A stretch of 64,000 bases of DNA. Origin: Gymnothorax reevesii (taxonomy: Eukaryota; Chordata; Actinopteri; Anguilliformes; Muraenidae). The notes beneath the pieces are model-generated. The model had not been told where the DNA came from and ran no database searches. It saw only the letters and a list, made by a program, of their open reading frames with translations. The DNA is taken from contig CM056583.1 of the NCBI GenBank assembly GCA_029721435.1, positions 70,674,120 to 70,738,119 of the forward strand, read 5' to 3'. A program made the position numbers and the translations under genes. Shown in pieces: positions 48,001 to 60,289 of the stretch (positions are counted from its first letter, which is position 1; each line of letters opens with the position of its first letter).

Positions 48001-49562
48001 CCCTCATAAATTAGAATTCAACTTAAGTGGTGTTCTTCAAGCCTTCTGAAGTCCAGTTGTGGAATGTGTAACGCTCAAAATTGGGTGTTTTAAGTCACTG
48101 TTTCAATCAAATCATTTCTAGAAAAAGATATATTTTAAAACGTTTCCCTGCTGTCATTGCTTTGCAGCCACGCCGTAACTTAATCTGATCTTGTTGGTGC
48201 TTGTTTCTTGACAGATGTATTCATCACTGATATACCGATGAATCTTTCTGTCAGTAAAGCTGTTGACTTCTGCCTGTTCTTTAGATCAATATCTGTCCAT
48301 ATGCCACTGTAAGAAATTGACCCTTTTAAGGTGGATGACACTCAAGCTCCTTTGGAGCACAAATACAGAGATTAGTGCCTGCAGTGTACCATTATTTCTG
48401 AAGCCTGCTGATGAACTACTTCGTTATTTAAAATACCCACTTCGATAGTACTGATGTATAGATAACGTATACTAATCAACTCCCACAAAAATGTAATATT
48501 TTGGCATAGTGAAAAACTGTACTTTGCATCTGACTGGCCCTGATATTTTTTTCCCAAGCCAGCGTCATCTCACTCCTCATGTCTGAACCAAACCAACCCA
48601 ACCAATGAGGGGAATGAGCAGCCAATCAGAGGAAGCAGAGTAGGGTGGATTATGCCTTTGCCATCCTATCGAGAGAGAAAAAAAATAAAGAACTTGCAAA
48701 GGATTATGTACATATTTACATTTGGTGGAGGATGCACTGCCATTGGCCACTATTGGTGGCAACAGCGCTACGTACCAATGGTTTGTCGAATACCCTATTT
48801 GCGTAGGCCAGTAGACAGTCACACTTCAAAAAAATGACGGCATGGTGTCACATACTTTTGGTGTAATGGACAGAAAGAGGTTGATACAGCTGAACTCCAT
48901 GTTAATTTGACAATTATTTTACAGGGCTGCCTGATTAAAAAAACATTTCTTTCAAATCTGATGAAGGTGCATCAAGATATGTGTCCCCCAAAGATGCAGA
49001 ATCTTACATGCTAACTAAACTGGGCGCCTCCTATACTCTAGCGCCTTCATCATCCTGCATTAATTTCAAGTGGCATAGAATTGCGCTTGCTAATGAAATC
49101 ATATCATCCATAAACTAGCTTGCGATGTTGAAGACACAGTCTAGAAAAGCCTGAACTTTTAAGCACAACTTCTTCAAAATGTTTCATTTTGCAGCGCCCT
49201 CTACAGGTGAAATCCTCAACTGCCAACCAAGTCAAAATGACTTCATTGGCACATTGAGATATTTCAACTCCAACATCTACCTTTTTTTAGAAGCTCAGTT
49301 TTGTCCCTCAAGAAATCAACACTTCAAGAAGCCACAGGAAAACAAAAGAAATAAAAAACTTCAAAAAAAAAAAATCTATACTTTGACCTTCCACCAAAAA
49401 AAGAAAATTTAGGCAAATTTGAGACAGTCGAAAATAGTCTCAATAGGAATACTGCAGACTCACAGTGGGATATTTCCAGGTGAAGATAACTGCTGCTATG
49501 ACACTCTCCTACAAACATTGGAAATTCTGATGTCCAAGACATCGGCATTGTGAAATGGGATC
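45001..49562. other. Unassigned intergenic DNA
   Basis: No gene in 4.5 kb. 47790-47970 is high-complexity with a 12-bp palindrome containing the octamer ATTTGCAAAT (47959-47968), a perfect POU-type site, and could be a regulatory element. The rest shows short random frames and T-rich tracts. Confidence 0.45.
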
Positions 49563-50246
49563 TGTCAGATGACGGCAGGTCTGCCTGATGCCATCATTAC
49601 TGGGATTCTGTAATCTGTTTTCTGATTTGTGTCTTGTCTTTCCTGTTTCTGTGTGACTGTGTTCTCCTTTTTTCTTTCCAGTCGTGCATGTTTTTCCCCC
49701 CTTTTCTCTGCATGTCTTGTCCCCTGTTCCCAATAATTGTATCTTGTTATTCCAGAAGTGTTTCCTTGGGTTGTCTCTTTTCTCGCCCCACCGATGCTAT
49801 GTTTGTCATATTTTTCCACAACTGTTTCATGTCAGTTCTTTTTTTTGTCTGTGTGTATATGCGCTATGCCCTATAGTCTGTGTGTGGCAGTTCCTTTAAC
49901 TTCTGTGCCTTTAATGCCTGCTGTGTGGCAGTTTTCACTATTTATTCTGACTGTTTCTAAGGCAGTTGGTTACCCAGCCTTTTCCCGAGCCAGTTTGATA
50001 ACCAGTCTGTTCTGACGCTCATCCGAAATCAAACCTGTTTCAGTATTTACTATTCTGACCCCCGAATACACATCTGATTATGATCATCATGTCTCATTCC
50101 TTGCAACAATCTGCCTGCCTATTTACCTAACTCTAGCCTAATTGACTATGCCCGCTGCTTGCAATATCTGTTCTGCTGCCTGTTAATAAACTCCAGTTTG
50201 GAATCTGTACTGTTTTGTGCACTTGAGCTTTCTGTGTTTCCTTACA
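49563..50246 (+). mobile_element. Possible solo LTR
   Basis: Starts TGTCAGATGAC and could end TTCCTTACA. TTAATAAACTCC near 50183 supplies a polyA signal about 60 nt before the end. The pyrimidine-rich body resembles fish Gypsy LTRs. No target duplication was found, so the ends are provisional. Confidence 0.42.
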
Positions 50247-51279
50247 ATAGTACTGGTAGGAGGTGGGCCCATACTGAGATTTCAAAACGCCTGTGCATTT
50301 GATTTAGGTCGCAACCCATTTGTAACTTACATGACACTTCCACTTATTTATTAATCTACTTGCAATGCATTCAATTTCCACCTAGATGCACAACCCTAAT
50401 ATGCTGAATTTCTCCCAAAATTTAAGCTGTGAAAGAATAGGGTTGAATGTCTGATTATTCACTCAATTTTATGTGAGCATGGCTCTCTCTCTGTCTCTCT
50501 CTCTCTCTCTCATAGTGACAGAAAACTCATTGGTGAGGAGCTCATAAACCCCTTAAAAACATGTAAAAAAACAGATGCAGAGTGGCAATACAATTAGTGA
50601 CAGTCTATTTGTCTATTTGTTCTCCCTTAAAATGGATATTGCAGTAGGAATTGAAAATTTATTTGAATACTTATCCATTCCATCAGTTTCTCTAAATACT
50701 TAGCTCAAGAAGAACACATTCTATTAAACCACCTCCTACTTGATAAAGATTAGCCTAATCGACTGTAATATGGAAATATGCTGCTATACTCAAAGATACA
50801 TATGAATGATAAATATGAGCATCGGTTTCTATACAGTTGTCCTGCATCTGTGCAGTCTGCACTTGTATTAGATTGAGTTGCCGTGACCTGCATCTATAGC
50901 TATTCTGCAGCGCTGGTTACACTGTACATTGCCAACCTTATCCATTCTTTTTATATCACAGACCATCAAGAAGTGATTTTTGTTTGTATTGGACAGCAAA
51001 GGTGCTCTCCTTGCTGCTGTCATATTGCCAAAGTTAAGAGTGCAATGGCTGACAGGAGAGGACAGAAGCCCTGAGGACACCTCTGACTACAAAGTATTGT
51101 GCTTTTCCCGACAATGAAAAGAATACAACACTACAGCTACAGACTCACTTCCAGCAGAAGTAAGAATGACTTCTTTGCTTTCAATCATGAGGATACAGCT
51201 TCCTAAAACTCTGACACTGAAATCATTGAATTTTTGAAGTTGGGGTCAGAAATAGAGATCCTGAACCATTTCTCTATAG
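50247..51279. other. Unassigned, with (CT)n
   Basis: (CT)n at 50482-50510. No gene recognised. Confidence 0.45.
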
Positions 51280-51750
51280 TTTGTTTTTTTTTGTTTTATT
51301 AAGGATCCCCATTAGCTGGTGCCGTAACAACCAACTAATCTTCCTGGGGTCCACAAGAACGAAAGAAGACACAACATAAGTAATACATAGTACATACAAT
51401 ACCAGTACTAACTATTATACTGTATTACATACATGTACTACATAAACGAGAGATCAATAGTACATAGTATTATATAGCCTGATATAAAATGTAATAAATA
51501 ATATATTAATCAAAATGTAAATCTGAAATAGATCAGAAAAGGAAAAAAAATATCATCCTTTAACTAGAGGAAAACAAATTTATAATAAAAGTGTGATAAA
51601 AACAGAGCACAATATTTAAGACTATCCAAGAAATTCAACACTGCATCACTGTCTAGTTCGCCTGTGGAGAGATTCTTTAAGTTTGGGAGTCTTGCACTGA
51701 GATGGAACAGGCCGCCTGACAAACTATGAGAGACTCCTACTAATGAGGTG
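51280..51750 (-). mobile_element. LINE 3' UTR fragment (Rex/Babar-like)
   Basis: On the minus strand GTGGACCCCAGGAAGATTAG, then TTGGTTGTTACGGCACCAGC, then TAATGGGGATCCTTAATAAA is the highly recurrent 3' UTR end of a fish LINE. Upstream, degraded coding-like sequence (near 51720-51600) could be the polyprotein end. No RT core is visible. Confidence 0.7.
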
Positions 51751-53344
51751 TAACCACCATTTTAGTAATAAATATGTCAATTTAAGCCGGACACACTATA
51801 AAACCATGGTTTGTTTAGTGAGCAACTGAAGTGAGTATGTTTGGTCCATTAAATGCAGTTCACATTTCCTTTAGAGGTGTTTTTTTTTTTTTCTCATTTG
51901 TCATCATCTAAGGAGGTTAGGAATACCAGTGTCTTATATCATTTTATTTTTGCATATATTTTGCGACATTTCAAATAGGAGGCCAATGTCAGTTATATTG
52001 TTTTATATGTTGATATTGTTCAATTTTGAGGCAGTAATACTACTAGTGGTGCCTTGATTCTCCTAGACATGCAATCAAGCTTTGTACTCGCCGTGACATT
52101 TTTCTGTGCGGTGATCTTTAGGCTGGTTTTCACCAACTTTTCCGTTGGCTCTGAGGAATATCTTTATTAAAGTGCATGAAGGAAAGAATATGTGTATGCC
52201 CTCCTTTTTAGGGTCAATATTTGTGCTTATATGTTGGAATAAATATGGGTAAATGTTGACTTGTTAACTGGAAATACTGGAAATTAAGTGGCAATGCATG
52301 TGAGTTTTGCAGAAGTAATGTAACGAGTAGTATGACAAATTACTTCCTACAAGGAGTATATGAGTTACGTAATGCATTACTCTTTTAAAAGCAATGAGTT
52401 GCAGATAATTAGACTTAAATGAGGTTTGCTAGTCCATGCAACGCATTTGGATGAATCCTGCAGAATTCCGTTGCAGCCTTCACCAAAACGACTGAAGTCT
52501 GTGGGGAGAGCCAAAAATGACTATAACATTACTCCATGCAGCTCCTGCAGCATAATCCAGGTCTCCAGCAGCCTAATAAAATTGCGTTGTGACTGGAATG
52601 GACCTGTATTATGAAATTTTTTAGTGCAAATTTTCACAGTAGGTGTTGATTTCAGAAACATTTTACGATTTCGCGCTCCTGCCTCGTGCTTTCATGCTGA
52701 CCACACTCTGCTTGACGAGACCTCGCAACCTCGGTTCTGGCTTGGAAGGGATCTGACTTTTTTTTTAAAAAATTCATCCAATATATTTCTTTTCTTGATC
52801 CACTCATTGTCTGGGTCACAGAACTAGTGTGAGATGCTATTTTAAAGTGCAAATTGGGAGACACGCACTTCTTGGGACTGTAGCCAGAATCACTGACAGC
52901 CTCCCTGAGTCGATCTGACCTCGGGTCACAGTTTCTGGATCTTCTGACTTCCAGACATTTACACAAAATGGAATGAGAAACGCAACTTGAAAATGATATA
53001 AACCCGCTTAGGGGATAATATTAATTTATACATCAGCAAGGGATGTTTAACTGCTGCATCACTGCATATGGAGAGCAGGGAAACTATTTTAGACTTAATT
53101 AAGAAAAACAAAAGAGGAGGATGGGGAGAGAGATCAAGCTGAAGATGGCAGTATATCTTCACAGTAAGAAAATTGACACTATCTGTTGGCTGTCCAGCAC
53201 TTCATTGTGAAGCTTAATTACATAGCACTGCTGTTTTTAATTCAGTTTACCAATTAATCTTGCCTTAGCAAGATATCTGAATCTTTGAGGGTTGGGAGGT
53301 GGAGAATAGAAACCTGATGATTAAGGATCAGAGAGTATACTGTT
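51751..53344. other. Unassigned; short fish-repeat fragment
   Basis: 52305-52400 (AAGTAATGTAACGAGTAG and GTAATGCATTACTC) resembles a common fish repeat. No gene; the frames at 52426-52966 lack motifs. Confidence 0.4.
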
Positions 53345-54024
53345 GGGCAATTCCAGCATTACTCACGTTACATTTAAAGCACGGGACTCTTGAATAAAGG
53401 TGTCTCCCTATTTTTTGAACAGACTAAACATTCTTATTTTTTCACCACGATAACCATAGGCCACTCTCAAGCTCCACATATGACAACATTAGAAAAATTC
53501 TGCTTAATGGTTCTTCCAGGCTGTAATGCTGACAATTGTCAGCCTGTAAGAACCATTAACTCTCTATTAACCAGCGGGGCATATCTACTACATTAAGTGA
53601 AAGGGTTAACAGCCTGGACACCCTGTTGGTTTTGTTTCTTATTGCCAAATAAACTTTTGAGAATAACTTGTGTGGTCCGTCACTTTGATTTTTTCATTAG
53701 CATTATTACCCAATGTAGCAGATTTGCTGCAATTTAGACAGGCGGGCCAAATGTGTCAAAATTTTTTTGTCTTCTGTTTTTCAAATAATTGCCCAAAATA
53801 AATATTTTTACATAGGGAAATAATTTTAACACAACTGGAAATGGGTTTGGTTAATAGAGGGTTTAGCAGAATTTTTCTAATTTTGTCATATGTGGACCTT
53901 GAGAGTCGCCTTTGGTTATCGTGGTGAAAAAATAAGAATGTTTAGTATATTGACAAAATAGGGAGACACCTTTATTCAAGAGTCCCGTGCTTTAAATGTA
54001 ACGTGGGTTATGCTGGAATAGCAC
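53345..54024. mobile_element. Foldback element with ~165-bp arms
   Basis: 53350-53511 and 53855-54019 are close inverted copies. Shared blocks are ACGTTACATTTAAAGCACGG, GACTCTTGAATAAAGGTGTC, TCCCTATTTT, AAACATTCTTATTTTTTCAC and CACATATGACAA. The ~340-bp loop begins with a second nested hairpin (53504-53559). No coding capacity. The similarity of the arms suggests relatively recent insertion or arm homogenisation. Confidence 0.85.
53504..53559. repeat. Nested hairpin in the foldback element
   Basis: TTAATGGTTCTT (53504-53515) pairs with AAGAACCATTAA (53548-53559). Between them CTGACAATTGTCAG (53529-53542) is itself a perfect palindrome. Confidence 0.9.
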
Positions 54025-56283
54025 AGTTAACTCAAGAGAGGAAAGCCAAAAAGGTTCAAAAACATGGACAAAGACCTGGCTGTCAAATAAGTGAGACCAA
54101 GTTTTACCTTTTAAGTTTAATGACCCTTTTTAAACTTTATTTTATTTATTTATTTACTTATTTATTGCAGGTCAGTAAAGGTTGGCCTCTGAATCCAATA
54201 GGGTATGAGTACTGTTCTACATTGACAGTTCCATTTCCCTCTGACACAGGGTGACCGGCTATCCTCCCATGAGGAGACTCTTGTGTCAGGAAAATCGGAC
54301 GGGTGTCAGAGGGTCAAGTCAGTTTACTTATTTTTCATGCAGTTTATGCAGTTATGATAGGATTCAATTATCAGCTTCTCCCCTCTGTATTTTCATTGAA
54401 AGTAACTCAGGTAATGACTGCAAAATGTGATCTGGGAATAAGACAAGGCAAGGGAGAATAGCTTAATGTTATCTTTCAGACATTGTAGTTAGAAATGTGT
54501 TTTGAAGATGTTTCTCCCATTAGTCTTATGCCTCGTGACTTTTTCGCTGGAGAAGGTGACCAAGAAAGATTTTGTTTAAAACTTTTCGAGAAAAAAAAAA
54601 TCATAGATGCAAGGAGCATTAAATATGTACATAACTGAGAACTAACTATTTTTATTTATTTATTGGGGAGTAGAGGAAACATGACCCAAAATGCTACTGT
54701 TCAGTAAATTCCAGTCATAGTCAAATTTACCAATAAAAAATAAAATTTTTCATCTAAATTTTGTGTTCTATTGTGCAATTGCGCACTTCTTACTATTAAT
54801 GTTTTTAGACCTTCTTATTGAATGTTATACTAATCTTACATCAAATTAATATATTCAATAAAAAAAGAATATATTCTTTTTTTAAATAAACAAATTGGGA
54901 AGAACAGTTGATATCATCAGTGTGAAAAAGTTGCTCCCTTGTCCTTAATAATTGGCTGCGGCTCATTTGCTCGTAATATCTGCTACCAAAGGTATTGTAT
55001 TGATATTGGTCTTTTACATTCCTGTTGAAAAACTTTATCCCATGCTTAACAGAGCTGCTTCAGACCAGGTAAACTGGCAGGTCTTACTGCAAGTTGTTGG
55101 TGAACTATGACGCATGACAAGTCTTCCCACACCAGCTCTTATTGGCTTCAAGCCACGATCAGGAAGGGGGTAAAATACATTTTAACCCATGGACTGCCGA
55201 ATGTAGCTGCTGCTGCTCAATTATCTAAGATATCAAAATCAAAGCTTTTGAAAACCCGCAGGAGAGCTCTTTTAAGCAAGTCGCCACATGGTAGGTTTTC
55301 AACAGCAAAGATAAATAATTTTTTATTTTTTTTATTTCAGTGCTGGAAGGGTTAATGGTGGTCTATTACAAATCTTGTTTATTCATGTGTGATGGCTGGT
55401 GATTTAGAGACACCAAACGCAGTGGCCAGAATAAAAGGGGAAACAGCAATTGAGAGAGACACGAATAAAATAAGAAAGCGAGGCTCGCCCTTCCAACGGA
55501 CCTATATGTCATCCGAGGAAGGAGGCAAAGCGAGCTCAAGAGGACGAAAAGAAAGGGAAAAGAACAGAAAGATTCCCTTGCTGACTAGAACTTTTCCTCA
55601 AATATGCAACTAAACCCTTTTCTACTCTCTTACTAGAGTGTTGTGTTTCAGGGTTCTGGCCTTTGGCCAGAACAGTATTGTTTATGGTTTTAACAGTTTC
55701 ATGTTCCAAGTTTCATAGTTTCATAGTTCATGTTCATGGTCATAGTTTTAACAGTTTCTTGTTTCAGGATTTTACATTTCAAGTTTCATTCCTTGTCCAT
55801 GTTTTTACTTTTCCATGTTTTTGTTTTCGCCAGGTCTGCCATGCCACTCCACCGCTTGTCTGCGTTCCGCCCCGTGCCTTCGTTGTTGCACATTTCAGAG
55901 CTCTGGGTTGGCTTTGGTATTTCCCTCTTCCTTCTGTGCTGTGCTGATTCGGGGCTCTCTAAGCTTAATTGACAATTAACTGTTTTTAAGTTACTAACAT
56001 TTACTAACACTCACTGGGTGGTGTAATTCATTAGATAGGCACATTACTAATATTACTAATTTAGACAGGGAGTTTATTGTCATGATTCCTGCTTTGCTAT
56101 TTCAAGATCTTGCTGTGCTTTTCTGTTCTGAACATTCATGCTTGCTTCCAGGCTGCATACTTAATTGGTACTTAAGCTGAGCACGCTCATTTTCTTAATG
56201 AGCAGGTCATGTCATCCAATCTCTGTCCATGTCTTGATCTTGCCATGCCTCTTGCTTCTGCTTCTCCAGGTGTTGCCCCTCAT
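54025..56283. other. Unassigned; LTR-like T-rich stretches
   Basis: No gene. (TTTA)n near 54140-54165 and 54645-54665. 55640-56280 is pyrimidine-rich and may belong to decayed LTR elements (a TGTCATGATTCC start-like string lies near 56089). The 74-codon frame at 55389-55613 has no recognised domain. Confidence 0.4.
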
Positions 56284-56383
56284 GTGTCCTTGATTATCAA
56301 GCCTTTATCTGGATGCGGTGGAAGTTGGCTGGCAGACAGTGTCTCGCGTCTCTTTGCATGTGCAAGTGTAGCCAAGTTCTTGT

Positions 56384-56665
56384 TGTCACGATTCCCTAGC
56401 ATTTCTAGTTTCAGGTCTCGTCCTAGCCTCTTGTTTTGTGTATATATATTTAGTCTTGTTATTTTTCTTGATCTTCTCGCCTGGAGTTTCCAGTGCCTTT
56501 TTGTTTTTTGCCTTTTGCATTTTTTGTTTATAGCTCTGTGTAGCTTCCTTAGTTTGTTTTTTTGCAACCCTTTGGGCCAAGTTTTTTGTTGGCCCTCGTG
56601 CCTGTTTTGTTTTGGTTAATAATAAAATCCTCATTCCCTTTTCCCGCATCTGGTGTCACTGATTC
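56384..56665 (+). mobile_element. LTR-like fragment
   Basis: Starts TGTCACGATTCCC, has a TATATATATTTAG TATA-like box near 56440 and AATAATAAAATCC (polyA signal) near 56619, followed by a short U5-like tail. It abuts the reverse-oriented LTR at 56668-56860, suggesting nesting. No target duplication was confirmed. Confidence 0.4.
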
Positions 56666-56667
56666 CA

Positions 56668-56860
56668 TATCACTAGAGACCTTACCGGCTAAAGTGCAAA
56701 CATGACACTAATACTCTAGCAACGGAAGTGAGGCGGAACCGGAGCTTAAATAGAATCTGGACAAGGCCCCCAGCTCGCCCAGGAATCCGATTGGGAGCAA
56801 AACGATTTTGTCCCGGACGAGAGCAACAAAGAAAGCTCTCAACGCCTCCAAACCATGACA
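56668..56860 (-). mobile_element. Second copy of the 18-kb LTR family (partial)
   Basis: On the minus strand it starts TGTCATGGTTTGGAGGCGTT and continues GAGAGCTTTCTTTGTTGCTC and TCGTCCGGGAC. It follows the solo LTR at 18107 up to GGTAAGGTCTCTAGT, after which similarity stops. The shared start supports TGTCATGG as the true LTR terminus. The rest is missing or displaced by the LTR-like fragment at 56384-56665. Confidence 0.72.
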
Positions 56861-58599
56861 TCATGTATACAAAATCATTTGTTGGGTTTGCTGTAAATTT
56901 CTCTGTAAGTGTGATCATAGTTTTTCCTCTTGATTTTATACTGTCCTGTTTATTTAGCAATATCATCTGCTGTATCATGCAAATACAATAATATTTGTGC
57001 AAGTTCTGTGCACTCAGACTTACAGAGGCTAGTTATGAAGCAGAAGTATTCTCCATGGATTGCCTGAATTTTCTATGCATCACACTAATAAATAAAACAA
57101 TTTAACATTTTTTTCATAAATAATGTCACATTTTACAGTCCCAGAAAATAGCGAAAATAAGGTTTTATAAGAATAGCAAACTCATAACGCTTAAATACCT
57201 TATTCAAAGAGAAAATCTCGTAAAAATAAAAGAAGACATGAGGTGAATCTCACTTGTGTGTTGCTAATGGCAACGGTAGTTTCCACCTGTGAACGGAGCC
57301 AAGACGTATACAGCTGTGCGTGTGGGTGAAGTGGCTGGTCTGGAACTTGCTAATTAGATACTATCAGGAGGACTTTCTCTCCAACTTCTACTGCTTATTT
57401 TGGCCCAGCAGACCATAAGAAATTAATGTGATGCTAAGTAAGTGGGGGCGGTGGCAGCACTGCAGAGCACACCTTCTGCCCCAACTTTATTATGAGCCAG
57501 AATCTGTGCTGGTTTTATGCTGTGTAGCAGGAATACAGCTGCTGTATTGAGTGGACCTATGGCTTTGCGATGCTAACGATCACAGTTACTCAAATACAAA
57601 AGACTGCAAGTCATTGCTGATATGCTATTGTTTCCAAAAGAGACAGCAGTATCTATCATTGCATCTTGAGAAAATGTTGAACGTGCAGTTTGGCAAGTGA
57701 AACAATAGAATACAGTGGGCTATTCAAAGTTAACAGAGCTGAAAAGAAACAGAGTCTCGCATGATTAGCTCAGATTGGCTCATTAGAACATTAGATTATG
57801 CGTGTCTGGGCATTTACTTTATTAACTTTGCGTGACACATTTTTTTTTTACGAACTGTGATGTTTTCTGATGGAACAACAACATTATTCGGGTGTATGAA
57901 ATTGCAATGAAGTGGCGCAGAGTTGCCCAAATGGCAAGGATGGTGAAATGGGCTTCCAGCACAGTCTCCTAAAAGTGTTCTTCCCTATATAGAGGATTTA
58001 CTTTTGAGAGAGAGACAGCAATTTCTACAACAAGTTCTCATCCCGACTGATCATATAGCGAGCACATACCTGATGAAAAAAAGGATTTTTGCCGTCCTGA
58101 TTTGACGTTGAGGGTTAGGATTCAGGGGAAGGGTCAGGGGGTAAAGGCTTGGGGTTTATTTTAACTCTGGCATCAAATAAGGATGTGTGGAGGAAGGAAG
58201 CTTCCCCCCCTCCTCCATCTCCGTCATTTTGTGTCTGTACTTGGCGTCCCACCCATCCCCTCCCGTTGTTATCTTTTGAATGTCCCTCCAAAGCCCCCTG
58301 TTGCCATTCATTGGTTTCAGCTCCATTTATGCTTCTGTGTCCTTGTGTGAACCTTAATGTAAAGAACAGCCCAATTTGTCTCAGTATAAATCTGTAAGAG
58401 CCCGTTCTTTTCCTTTTTTCTGGTACCAGACAGAGCCACAGACTTCAGCAGTTGGTTTTCATTTGAATTGTTGAATTACCTGTTCATAATTATACCCGTG
58501 TAATAAATTTGATAAAAGACTGTCGGCTTCACTCTCTCGGTTCTTCTACAGATGCCAAAAGCCTCATTTTTTGTTGTATATTGACGCTTGGTGAGGTAT
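56861..58599. other. Unassigned intergenic DNA
   Basis: No gene recognised. 57240-57720 is high-complexity non-coding sequence without repeat features. Confidence 0.45.
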
Positions 58600-59120
58600 T
58601 GTCATGGGCATAGGAACCGGGGGGGGGGTGGACGTGTCCCCTCCAATGTTGGAGACAGGCGCATTTTTCCCACCCAAAAATTATACCGCGGAGGAGAAAA
58701 ATATTTGATTTTGAAATTTTTAACTTGCGTGCTTTTATTTTGAAAGCGCAACACAGCGTCATGTCACTGGCCTGCCCCCTCCCTCACCGGCTCTGAGAGT
58801 GTTTTGGAGATGGGAGACCGCAGCAGTCGACAGCAAGCAGTCTGATGACAGAAATGTTTTTCATTATTTCCGCAGTACTGTACGGGTCAACGAATGTTAA
58901 TTAAACATGTTCGTTAGTTTCATCTAGCGAACTAAACCTGGTTTCTGTCACGTTGGGTAGTAATCGGGTTACTAGCTTTAGTGGCTAAATGTGAGACAGG
59001 TGGATATATCAAATTATGAGATGAATTTCAGTGGAGAAATCCTGCGAAGGTGCTATAATTAATTAATTATTTTTACGCAGTGTCTAGAGATACGACAGTT
59101 TTTATGGAATGGTAGTCGAT
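58600..59120 (+). mobile_element. hAT-like 5' region
   Basis: ATGGGCATAGGAACCGGGGG plus a G run, then ACGTGTCCCCTCCAATGTTG, matches a fish hAT-type 5' end (GGGGCGTAGGAACC). TIR proof is lacking, and no 3' end was located. The candidate exon at 59282 may belong to it. Confidence 0.4.
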
Positions 59121-59127
59121 TTCTAGG

Positions 59128-59205
59128 GATTAGGATAAGGATTAGGGATTCTGGTTAGGGGAAGGGTTTGGGTCAGGGTTAGGTTAGGGCAGGGTTTGAA
59201 ATTGG
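59128..59205. repeat. Degenerate telomere-like repeat
   Basis: Irregular TTAGGG-related units: GGATTAGGGATTC, GGTTAGGGGAAGGG, CAGGGTTAGGTTAGGGCAGG. It is too degenerate and short to be a true telomeric array. Confidence 0.6.
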
Positions 59206-59281
59206 GACTGTTGTACCTCTCTACATTGAAATGCATTGGAAAACTACCATACCTGTAGCAACTGCATAATTTTATATGCAG

Positions 59282-59347
59282 GAACCACAGCAGCAAGCTG
59301 GAGAAACAGAGCAAGCTGTTGAGGACACAGGTGTATCAGGGCTTCAG
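59282..59347 (+). CDS. Candidate 66-nt coding exon
   Basis: TTTTATATGCAG forms a good splice acceptor before 59282, and CAG/GTGAGG a good donor after 59347. The enclosed 66 nt are open in one frame as EPQQQAGETEQAVEDTGVSG then LQ (22 codons), so splicing would preserve phase. It may be an N-terminal exon of the hAT-like element starting near 58600, rather than a host gene. With no homology, RNA or second exon, this is a weak call. Confidence 0.22.
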
Positions 59348-59350
59348 GTG

Positions 59351-60289
59351 AGGTCATAATTATGATTTGTTCTGTGGAATTATTGGGAAAGCATTAAAGT
59401 TAGTCTCATGATGTTCAGCAAATATAACCTTTGAAAGTCAAAATGTCCGAATCAACTTTGGATCAGTGGGGGAAATTAAAGAAACACGTAATCGTAAATT
59501 TAACATGATCCAGTCCGATTAACGCTCATTTTGCAGCTTGTCCAATTCATTGTCGGTGGTCCATTTTGAGGTGTTTATCGCGGCTGCAATTGCGTTACCG
59601 CATATTAAGATGATGAATAGAGAGGATTGGAGCTGGCTTGCTAACGTAGTTATATATCCACTCACTTGGTATCAATGTCCATGTTACTAGATCTGAGCGG
59701 GTTTCATGAGTGCGCTGAGATGGTTTGCAGCTGTCAGTGAAGGTTGTGCCAAGTTTGTGTATGTGGCATCTTTGCATGAAAATTTTGAAGGCACCTTGCA
59801 TAACCTATTTAAAAAAACGGAGAAACACTCATTCGGATAATATCTGTCTACAGTAAAGGCAGTATCTGCACTCAGATTTACAAAAACTTTCCAGCTCCCG
59901 CGCTCCGCGTGCTCACATATGTGTCCCCACCAGTTCCCACATTAAACCTACGCCTACGCCCTTATTCCCCCCCAATGTTAAACTCATTCCTACGCCCTTG
60001 GGTATCGTCTCTATACGAGGACTCGGGATGGAAATGGGCTCATTTCTCTGGGCAGCATTGGGATGGAGTGAACTTTGGCCAAGCCAAGTCATTCACTAGG
60101 AGTACATTCAAAGCTGCTGAGTGAGCTTTTACTCTCAGCAGAGGGACACACCCTTTCCCTCTACTTGCATTGCCACACAAAATTTCATACAATGTGATGT
60201 GAAATGGGAGGGGGAGGGGCTATCTATAAGCAGATGAAGCTGACACAAGTGCTTCAGAGGAAAAAGTCAGCAAATGAAGAGGATTGGGC
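59351..60289. other. Unassigned
   Basis: No gene recognised. The frame at 59909-60124 has no motif. Confidence 0.4.

Noticed and set aside
55389..55613. Charged 74-codon frame, plus strand
   Set aside because: No recognised domain and no supporting signals; chance in purine-rich DNA.
56209..56619. 136-codon hydrophobic frame, plus strand
   Set aside because: Falls in T-rich LTR-like sequence; apparent membrane segments come from the T-rich composition.
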